In this document: piece after piece, positions 1-5,716 of the stretch | Numbering within the stretch: the first letter of the stretch is position 1 | How the letters are laid out: the number at the start of each line of letters is the position of its first letter | From: Desulfuromonadales bacterium | GTDB taxonomy: Bacteria; Desulfobacterota; Desulfuromonadia; Desulfuromonadales; BM103 | Length of the DNA: 6,869 nucleotides | Direction of reading: 5' to 3' | Assembly (NCBI GenBank): GCA_030614505.1 | Contig: JAUWTX010000111.1 | Location: forward strand, 1-6,869 | The notes under the pieces: generated by a model | The model's database searches: none | The model's input: only the letters and a program-made list of their open reading frames with translations | Told to the model about the DNA's origin: nothing | Position numbers and translations under genes: made by a program

Positions 1-995
1 ATGGCGGCCTTGCGGTCGGCAACATCTGAGTGGCCGTTGAAGATGTTCCAGCGCACACGCACCATCGCCTGGTTGTTGTGCTCATAAGTCGTTGAGCTTT
101 CGATCTGATCTTCGTAACTGGAGCTCAGCTCCGCATGAACTTTTGGCAGGAAGTTGGATTTGCTCAGTTCGACTCTGCGATCTGCTTCACCAACATTAGC
201 GCTGAGTGCCAGGATTTTGGGATTGTTTTCTGCTGTTTGTTTGACCGCTATATCCAGCGACTTGGGCACGACGCCGGCCGGAACGTTGAAAAATTCGACA
301 TCACCAGCCAGCTTGCCAACAATGCGCTGGTAGTTAGCGCCGGCAGTCTTGAGCCCTGCCTGAGTCTCAGCCAGAGAAGCATAGGCACGGGCCAGGCGAG
401 CCTTGGTCTGATCAACGTCAGCGATGCTGCCGGCACCGCCTTCCTGGCGTTCTTCAAGTTTGTCGAGGATTCCGAGGTGATCATTAATATTCATCTGTGC
501 CAGGCCGACCAACTCACGTTGACGGTATACTTCCATGTGGGCAATGATTGCATCGAGAGCAATGGCCTCAGCATTATCGAAAGTCCGGTGGCCGGCAGAG
601 GCCAGTTTGGCCTCTTCAATTTCTACCAGGCTCCTGGTTTCCTTGCCGTCATAGAGGAGTTGAGACAGGCGGATCGATCCTTCCAGACGATCATAGAAAT
701 TGTGTTCTCTACCTTCTCCACGCGTAAGTGTGTCACTGTGGGCTTCGATGCCGTAACCGAAAGCAACATCGACCTGTGGATAGTAGCCACCCTTTGCACG
801 ATCGAGCTCAAATCCGATGGCTTCCTGGTTAGCTTGCAGTACATTCAGGCGCGGGCTGTATTCCAGGGCGGTTGTCACAGTATCGGATAATCGCACCTTG
901 GTGTCCTGTGCCAGTGCGTTGCTGCCGGCCAGCAGGGCAAACGGCAGGATCATACTCAACAGAAGTCCCTTCGTAAGCAGTTTCTTTGTTATCAT
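1..995 (-). CDS. TolC-family outer-membrane channel of a type I secretion system (LapE-like), 3' end outside window
   Basis: Outer-membrane channel and periplasmic tunnel through which the type I exporter passes its substrate. The first 331 codons are present; family members usually have about 430-500 residues, so roughly the last quarter is cut by the left edge. Residues 1-29 form a signal peptide (Lys at 4-5 and 9, a hydrophobic core, cleavage predicted after ALA29). The internal duplication of TolC proteins is visible: YYPQVDVAFGYG (71-82) and NFLPKVHAEL (281-290) are equivalent strand entries, each followed about 30 residues later by a related motif (LSQLLYDG at 110-117, VRWNIFNG at 314-321). 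Between them lie long helices, including the typical GSIADVDQTKARLARA stretch (189-204). The start at 995 is supported by GGGGAGG 8 bases upstream. It is divergent from the transporter genes, and it is the natural third component for them. Assignment to TolC family is firm; the LapE role rests on context. Confidence 0.93.
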   Translation of the reverse strand, partial: MITKKLLTKGLLLSMILPFALLAGSNALAQDTKVRLSDTVTTALEYSPRLNVLQANQEAIGFELDRAKGGYYPQVDVAFGYGIEAHSDTLTRGEGREHNFYDRLEGSIRLSQLLYDGKETRSLVEIEEAKLASAGHRTFDNAEAIALDAIIAHMEVYRQRELVGLAQMNINDHLGILDKLEERQEGGAGSIADVDQTKARLARAYASLAETQAGLKTAGANYQRIVGKLAGDVEFFNVPAGVVPKSLDIAVKQTAENNPKILALSANVGEADRRVELSKSNFLPKVHAELSSSYEDQIESSTTYEHNNQAMVRVRWNIFNGHSDVADRKAA

Positions 996-1003
996 CTTTT
1001 TTG

Positions 1004-1010
1004 CCTCCCC
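1004..1010 (-). promoter_or_regulatory. Ribosome binding site of the TolC-like gene
   Basis: Reads GGGGAGG on the minus strand, 8 bases before the ATG at 995. It is the strongest Shine-Dalgarno match in the window besides that of the sensor gene, and it fixes the start of the TolC-like gene. Confidence 0.75.
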
Positions 1011-1089
1011 ATTTTCATGTCCGTGTTTCAGGTTTGTATTCAGAAGCATTGAATATTACAGGTACAGTTAATCTTTACGGGTGAATATA

Positions 1090-1117
1090 GGTATATCAGA
1101 GATTTAGTGCTTGCCAA
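1090..1117 (-). promoter_or_regulatory. Candidate sigma-70 promoter for the TolC-like gene
   Basis: On the minus strand TTGGCA (1112-1117) is followed after 16 bases by TATACC (1090-1095), which is preceded by TGA, giving an extended -10 (TGn). The -35 matches 5 of 6 consensus bases and the -10 matches 4 of 6. This would give a leader of about 85-90 bases before the ATG at 995. It is found by eye only; other AT-rich -10-like stretches exist nearby. Confidence 0.4.
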
Positions 1118-1120
1118 GCA
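1108..1120. repeat. Perfect palindrome TGCTTG-C-CAAGCA, possible operator
   Basis: Six-base arms around a single central base form an exact inverted repeat. It covers the candidate -35 box of the leftward TolC-like promoter and lies 30-100 bases upstream of the candidate rightward promoters. A dimeric regulator binding here could control the channel gene. The repeat is short and may be chance; no regulator family is recognised from it. Confidence 0.3.
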
Positions 1121-1150
1121 GTTCTCTGCAATATTTTTCCTTCTTTCACG

Positions 1151-1159
1151 TGCTATAAA
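1151..1159 (+). promoter_or_regulatory. Weak candidate extended -10 (TGC-TATAAA), rightward
   Basis: TGC followed by TATAAA gives an extended -10 with 5 of 6 matches. No reasonable -35 box sits 16-18 bases upstream. It is weaker than the similar element at 1211-1219, from which it lies 60 bases away, and may be a second start site for the operon or chance in AT-rich DNA. Confidence 0.22.
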
Positions 1160-1210
1160 TCGTTTATTATCCAGGTAATGAGGCAGGATGATCGCATTCG
1201 TTGGAATTAA

Positions 1211-1219
1211 TGCTATAAT
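1211..1219 (+). promoter_or_regulatory. Candidate extended -10 promoter of the secretion operon
   Basis: TGC-TATAAT is a perfect extended -10 (TGn plus consensus hexamer). No good -35 hexamer is found 16-18 bases upstream, which extended -10 promoters tolerate or which may indicate need for an activator. Transcription would begin near 1226, giving a leader of about 100 bases before the ABC transporter start at 1329. Confidence 0.45.
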
Positions 1220-1328
1220 GCTGCGTGTAACTGGCTTGAATTATTGCTTTTAAACTATCGCAACGATGTTGGAATTCGTGAGTGGATTCAGGCTGATGTG
1301 CCCATCTGTCTGGCTCTGACGAGGGACC

Positions 1329-3575
1329 ATGCCGGAAGAAAAAAGCCAAACTAAAGTACAACAGGAACCTGTCGAGGAAAAAATTGCACGTCAGGACCCG
1401 CCCAAGAAGCCGCAACCGAGACGTCGATCCAGTGACTTTGTGTCGCCGGGACTGGTCGATTATGAACCTCCGGTATTGCGTTGCCTATCTCTCGTTTCAG
1501 GAATGCTGGGACGGCCGGTTTCCACCGTAGCTCTTAAAGCAGGCATGCCACAGGGCCGTGAAAGACCGCCTCTTGCAGTTTGTATCAGAGCTGCGGAGCA
1601 GGCCGGTTTGATGGTCCGCACCTTTCATAGGCCAAAAATCCAGAATATCTCTTCGTTGATTATGCCCTGTATTCTGGTGCTACAGAACGATCAAGCCTGC
1701 ATCCTGGTCAGTGTGGGAGATTCCCAGGTCAAAGTAGTCTTCCCGCAGGGTGGTGGTACAGGGAAAAGTCTGCCGCTAGAGCGGCTTCAGGAGCAGTATT
1801 CCGGTTACGTTCTGCTGGTTCATCCGGAAGGGAAGCTGGATCAACGGGCCAGTGAGCTCAGGCTGGTTGATCCCCGGGAATGGTTCTGGGGAACCATCTT
1901 CAAGTTCTTCCCGATCTACAAGCATGTCCTGTTGGCAACGGCAATGGTCAACATCCTGGCTCTGGCCAGTCCACTGTTTATCATGAACGTCTACGATCGG
2001 GTGGTGCCGAATAATGCTTTTGATACTCTTTGGGCTCTGGCTCTCGGGGTTTTTATCGCGTACCTTTTTGATTTTCTACTGCGCAATCTGCGCGGTTATT
2101 TTGCCGACGTCGCCGGTAAGAATGCCGACGTCATCATTGCCAGCAAGCTGATGCAACAGATGACGGCGATGCGTCTTGACCACAAGCCTGAATCGGCTGG
2201 GGCCCTGGCAAATAATCTTCGCGAATTCGAATCGTTGCGGGAATTTTTCAGCTCCACCACCCTGATGGCCCTGGTGGATATGCCTTTTATTTTCCTCTTT
2301 CTCGCATTGATCGGATATATCGCCGGCCCACTGGCTTTCGCGCCATTAGTGGCAGTGCCGATCGTGGTCCTGGTCGGTTTCTTCCTGCAGATACCGTTTC
2401 GGAGGATCATAGAAAAAAGTTTCCAGGAAGGTGCTCAGAAGAATGCCCTGCTGGTTGAGGCCATTACCGGTATAGAGACGATCAAGACCAGTATGGCCGA
2501 AGGGCAGATCCAGAAGCGCTGGGAAGAAGTGGTCGGTCAGAATGCCAAGTCGACAAGTAGGGCACGTGTCCTCTCAAATTTCTCCATTTCCTTTTCGCAG
2601 TGGTCGGCCCAGTTGGTGAGCGTGGGCATTATCATTGGCGGGGTTTACCTGATTTCTAAAGGCGAACTGACGTTGGGTGGCTTGATCGCCTGTAACATTC
2701 TGGTTGGCCGGGCGATGGCGCCGCTTGGTGCAGTGGCCGCCATGCTGACGCGTCTGCAACAGTCACGCATAGCGCTTAAGTCACTTGATCTGTTGATGCG
2801 ACAACCGAATGAGCGGCCCCTCGATCGTGAGTTCATCCAGGCTCAGAACCTGCAGCCGTCAATCCGCTTTGAAGATGTTCACTTTCAGTACCCGAATAGT
2901 CAAATACCTGCTCTGGATGGTGTCTCTCTGGAAATTAAAGCAGGAGAGAAGGTTGCCATCCTCGGCCGGACCGGTTCCGGGAAAAGCACTCTGGGGCGTC
3001 TCTGTATGGGGCTTTACGAACCGCAAAAAGGTTCTGTCAAACTGGATGGTATCGATCTGCGTCAGTTGCATGTGGCCGATCTGAGAAGTCATATCGGCTA
3101 TGTCAGCCAGGATAATTACCTTTTCTATGGCAGCATTCGTGACAATATTGCTTTCGGTGCCCCCTATGTTGACGGTCCGGCAATTCTGAGTGCGGCCACC
3201 CTGGCTGGTGTAACCGATTTTGTCAAAGGACATCCTGCCGGATTTGACTGGCAGGTCGGTGAACGTGGCATGAACCTTTCCGGAGGTCAGCGTCAGGCGG
3301 TGACGATTGCTCGAGCACTACTTCTGGATCCGGAAATTCTTGTGCTTGATGAGCCGACCAGTGCCATGGATAATAATGCTGAAGCTATGCTGCGACAGAG
3401 ATTGTTGGAAAATCTTGCAGATAAAACCCTGCTGCTCTTTACGCACCGTACCAGCCTTCTGCATCTGGTGGATCGCGTAGTCGTCATGGATGCTGGCAAA
3501 GTCGTTGCCGACGGGCCCAAAGCTGAGGTCTTGAAGGCACTGCGCGGTGGCCAGGTTAACGCTTCGAAACGGTAG
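1329..3575 (+). CDS. lapB: Type I secretion ABC transporter, permease/ATPase with degenerate C39-like domain (LapB-like)
   Basis: Inner-membrane exporter that uses ATP to drive an unfolded substrate through the fusion protein and TolC channel; 748 residues, normal for the family. Residues 1-40 are a charged, proline-rich tail. Residues 41-165 resemble a C39 peptidase fold but all catalytic positions look lost: by my alignment Pro48 replaces the Cys (C52 fits the second, non-catalytic Cys), Ala123 the His and Phe138 the Asp. This matches the C39-like domain of RTX exporters, which bind but do not cut. Six membrane helices span about 195-470. The ATPase has Walker A GRTGSGKST (546-554), Q-loop Gln594, signature LSGGQ (650-654), Walker B LVLDE (671-675), D-loop SAMD (678-681) and His706. 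The start is set by an in-frame stop at 1317 and by GAGG at 1321-1324, rather close to the ATG. LapB rather than HlyB is favoured by the downstream LapG-like gene. Confidence 0.95.
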   Translation: MPEEKSQTKVQQEPVEEKIARQDPPKKPQPRRRSSDFVSPGLVDYEPPVLRCLSLVSGMLGRPVSTVALKAGMPQGRERPPLAVCIRAAEQAGLMVRTFHRPKIQNISSLIMPCILVLQNDQACILVSVGDSQVKVVFPQGGGTGKSLPLERLQEQYSGYVLLVHPEGKLDQRASELRLVDPREWFWGTIFKFFPIYKHVLLATAMVNILALASPLFIMNVYDRVVPNNAFDTLWALALGVFIAYLFDFLLRNLRGYFADVAGKNADVIIASKLMQQMTAMRLDHKPESAGALANNLREFESLREFFSSTTLMALVDMPFIFLFLALIGYIAGPLAFAPLVAVPIVVLVGFFLQIPFRRIIEKSFQEGAQKNALLVEAITGIETIKTSMAEGQIQKRWEEVVGQNAKSTSRARVLSNFSISFSQWSAQLVSVGIIIGGVYLISKGELTLGGLIACNILVGRAMAPLGAVAAMLTRLQQSRIALKSLDLLMRQPNERPLDREFIQAQNLQPSIRFEDVHFQYPNSQIPALDGVSLEIKAGEKVAILGRTGSGKSTLGRLCMGLYEPQKGSVKLDGIDLRQLHVADLRSHIGYVSQDNYLFYGSIRDNIAFGAPYVDGPAILSAATLAGVTDFVKGHPAGFDWQVGERGMNLSGGQRQAVTIARALLLDPEILVLDEPTSAMDNNAEAMLRQRLLENLADKTLLLFTHRTSLLHLVDRVVVMDAGKVVADGPKAEVLKALRGGQVNASKR

Positions 3576-3587
3576 AGATTTTATATT

Positions 3588-4973
3588 ATGTCAGAGCGTA
3601 AAGAAATAAAAGGAGCCTTTGAGAACAGGGAAAAGCGGGGCCTGCTGAATGTGTTCGGTGAGGAAGAGGACCTGCATTTCATGAGTGAAGTCGATGCGGC
3701 AATTCATCGCAAAGGCAGCTCAATGGCTTTTGTCCTCACCATGGTGATTGCTCTGATGATGGTCATCTTTGTTCTCTGGGCACATTTTACTGTGCTGGAT
3801 GAGGTGACCCGTGGAACGGGACAGGTGATCCCTTCCCGGAAGGTCCAGGTGATTCAGAACCTGGAAGGTGGCATCCTCCAGGAGATCCTGATCCATGAGA
3901 ATCAGATCGTCAATAAAGGGGATATCCTGATTCGTATCGACAACGCCCTGGCCGCAAGCCAGTATCGCGATGCCTTTACCAAGGCAGCTGGACATGAAGC
4001 TGCCATTGTGCGCTTGAATGCGGAAATAGAGGGCAAATCTGAAATCGTCTTCTCTGATCAATTCAAAGACGCGGATCCGCAGGTTCTCGAAGACCAGCAA
4101 TCGATTTTCAAGGCGCATCAGCAGCAGTTGCAGGCGGAACTCAATGTCCTGCGGTCGCAGCACAGCCAGAAGCAGCAGGAAATAACTGAAATGCGTAGCC
4201 GCAAGGAGCAGCTTGAACGCAGTTTGGGACTGGCCAAGCAACAGCGTGACATTGCCAAGCCACTGGTTGATCAGGGGGTTTACCCACGTGTCGACTACCT
4301 GGCGCTCGAACGTGATATCTCATCCCTGCGGGGCGATATCGATGCTTTGCGCCTGGCGATCCCACGTATCAGACAAGCTGCCAATGAGGCCAGTCGACGC
4401 ATCGAGCAGCGGCGTGCTGAAGTCAAGGCTCAGGCTCTGGATGAGAAGAACAGCCACAGGGGAGAATTGAAGTCCCTGCGGGAAATCATGTCGGCTGGTG
4501 AGGATCGTGTTACCCGGACTGACGTGCGTTCGCCGGTGCGCGGCACGATCAAACAGATCAATCTGAATACGATCGGAGGGGTGGTTCGTCCTGGAGAGTC
4601 GATTCTTGAGATTGTCCCTCTTGATGACACCTTGTTGATTGAAGCGCGCATTCGTCCTGCTGATATTGCCTTCCTTCATCCCGGGCAGAAAGCTATGGTC
4701 AAGATTACCGCCTACGATTTTTCCATCTTCGGTGGCTTGGAGGGAGTTGTAGAAGCCATCAGTGCCGATACGATTGAGGATGACAATGGCGAAAGTTTTT
4801 TTAAGGTTAAATTGAGAACGCAGAAAAATGCTATTACCTATCGTAATGAAGAGTTGCCGATTATCCCGGGAATGACAGCCAGTATTGATATCCTCACCGG
4901 CAAGAAGTCTGTTCTGGCTTACCTGCTGAAACCGATTCTGCGTGCGAAGCAGAACGCTCTGCGGGAGCGATAG
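3588..4973 (+). CDS. lapC: HlyD-family membrane fusion protein of type I secretion (LapC-like)
   Basis: Periplasmic adaptor joining the ABC transporter to the TolC channel; 461 residues, usual for HlyD/LapC proteins. Residues 1-45 are cytoplasmic; 46-65 is the single membrane helix. A split biotinyl-lipoyl domain follows: first half 85-119 (with NLEGGILQEI and the turn NKGDILIRID), second half about 311-345 (RSPVRGTIKQI, RPGESILEIVP). Between them 165-305 is a Gln/Glu/Arg-rich coiled-coil hairpin. A beta-barrel region (348-435) ends in the HlyD signature around GMTASIDILTGKKS (428-441). It begins 12 bases after the ABC transporter stop with hardly any ribosome site, so translation may be coupled. 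Met32 at 3681, preceded by AGGAAGAGGA, is an alternative start that would keep the membrane helix and all domains; I prefer 3588 because it follows the transporter closely. Confidence 0.95.
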   Translation: MSERKEIKGAFENREKRGLLNVFGEEEDLHFMSEVDAAIHRKGSSMAFVLTMVIALMMVIFVLWAHFTVLDEVTRGTGQVIPSRKVQVIQNLEGGILQEILIHENQIVNKGDILIRIDNALAASQYRDAFTKAAGHEAAIVRLNAEIEGKSEIVFSDQFKDADPQVLEDQQSIFKAHQQQLQAELNVLRSQHSQKQQEITEMRSRKEQLERSLGLAKQQRDIAKPLVDQGVYPRVDYLALERDISSLRGDIDALRLAIPRIRQAANEASRRIEQRRAEVKAQALDEKNSHRGELKSLREIMSAGEDRVTRTDVRSPVRGTIKQINLNTIGGVVRPGESILEIVPLDDTLLIEARIRPADIAFLHPGQKAMVKITAYDFSIFGGLEGVVEAISADTIEDDNGESFFKVKLRTQKNAITYRNEELPIIPGMTASIDILTGKKSVLAYLLKPILRAKQNALRER

Positions 4974-4987
4974 CCGGGGTAGCGAAG

Positions 4988-5683
4988 ATGTCAAGACTGC
5001 GTTGTCTTCTATTTGTTCTGGCGATAAGCCTCCTGGTCGGTCTTTGGGGTTGTGGCTCCAAAGCTTCCGCCAAGGCTACGGATAGCCGCACACCGGCGAT
5101 TCCACCCGGCAAAGGATTGTTCCGTAGCCACGAATTTCGTAGCACGCTGAAGGCCCTGCCGAACTGGACGCGGGTGATGGCCTCCGCAGAGGATCAAATA
5201 GAGGCTTTTTATGCATGTGATGCGAACGTTGAGGTCTGTTCTTCGGTCGCACTCAGCTGGCAGAAAATTATTCGGCAGAGTCTTGCCCTTTCCGCCATGG
5301 AACAGCTCAAAACAGTGAACAGTTATTTCAACCGCTGGCCGTATCACCTTGACATCGATGTCTATGGTGTTAGCGATTACTGGGCGACGCCGGGTGAGTT
5401 TCTTAAGCTGTCCGGAGATTGTGAAGATTACAGTATCACCAAGTATTATGCTTTACGTAAGCTTGGTTTTGCTGTTGATGACATGCGTATTGTGCTGCTT
5501 AAAGACAATATTCGGAACATCTCGCACGCAATATTGGCTGTCAAACTCGATGGTGAGACATACGTCCTGGATAATGTGTCTAACCTGGTGCTCTCACACC
5601 TGAAGTATGAGCACTATGTCCCACAATATTCCGTCAACGAGTTCTACCGGTGGGCCCATGTATCGCCGAGTGCGCTACGTTAG
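4988..5683 (+). CDS. lapG: LapG-like periplasmic cysteine protease (bacterial transglutaminase-like, BTLCP family), possible lipoprotein
   Basis: In Pseudomonas, LapG cuts the N-terminal retention region of a giant RTX adhesin, releasing it from the cell surface; it needs calcium. The protein has 231 residues, usual for LapG. The papain-like triad is complete: Cys145 in SGDCEDYS, His180 in ISHAIL and Asp195 in YVLDN. Asp144 and Glu146 flank the Cys as do the calcium ligands of LapG (D134/E136). Residues 1-21 are a signal sequence. The run LWG-Cys22 resembles a lipobox (Leu at -3, Gly at -1), though Trp at -2 is unusual; AKA30 is an alternative signal peptidase I site. Cys77 and Cys84 could form a disulphide. 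It starts 14 bases after the fusion protein gene with a weak GGGG 8 bases upstream. Family assignment is firm; lipidation is uncertain and the target is inferred from context. Confidence 0.93.
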   Translation: MSRLRCLLFVLAISLLVGLWGCGSKASAKATDSRTPAIPPGKGLFRSHEFRSTLKALPNWTRVMASAEDQIEAFYACDANVEVCSSVALSWQKIIRQSLALSAMEQLKTVNSYFNRWPYHLDIDVYGVSDYWATPGEFLKLSGDCEDYSITKYYALRKLGFAVDDMRIVLLKDNIRNISHAILAVKLDGETYVLDNVSNLVLSHLKYEHYVPQYSVNEFYRWAHVSPSALR

Positions 5684-5701
5684 GTTTGTCACCCGACCAA
5701 G

Positions 5702-5707
5702 AAGGAG
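5702..5707 (+). promoter_or_regulatory. Ribosome binding site of the sensor gene
   Basis: AAGGAG lies 9 bases before the ATG at 5717, a good match and spacing. It decides the start of the open-ended sensor gene and is clearly stronger than the sites of the fusion protein and protease genes. Confidence 0.7.
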
Positions 5708-5716
5708 AGACAAGCT

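Larger units (their letters stand above)
996..1328. other. Divergent intergenic region of 333 bp, no gene seen
   Basis: AT-rich spacer between the leftward channel gene and the rightward operon. It contains the candidate promoters listed separately, the palindrome at 1108-1120, two copies of TGCTATAA exactly 60 bases apart (1151-1158 and 1211-1218), and two copies of GTTGGAATT 68 bases apart (1200-1208 and 1268-1276). The rightward leader (about 1226-1328) can form only small stems, such as ATCG-CAA-CGAT at 1257-1267. I see no open frame with a plausible start and ribosome site, no terminator, and no riboswitch consensus. Confidence 0.7.

Noticed and set aside
135..890. 251-codon rightward open frame inside the TolC-like gene
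   Set aside because: It is antisense to a clearly recognisable TolC-family gene with signal peptide and internal duplication, lacks a ribosome site, and its translation shows no domain.
1232..1247. Sigma-54-like promoter TGGC...TTGC upstream of the transporter
   Set aside because: The GG and GC elements are one base too far apart (13 rather than 12 between the key G bases), and sigma-54 promoters do not tolerate altered spacing.
1226..1328. c-di-GMP (GEMM) riboswitch in the operon leader, attractive for a Lap-type system
   Set aside because: The leader is only about 100 bases and I do not find the conserved GEMM core segments or paired stems; only 4-base hairpins are seen.
3720..4241. 173-codon leftward open frame within the fusion protein gene
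   Set aside because: Reverse-strand shadow of a well-defined HlyD-family gene; no ribosome site and no recognisable domain.
5684..5716. Terminator between the protease and sensor genes
   Set aside because: The 33-base gap has no stem followed by a T-run; it mainly contains the ribosome site of the sensor gene.
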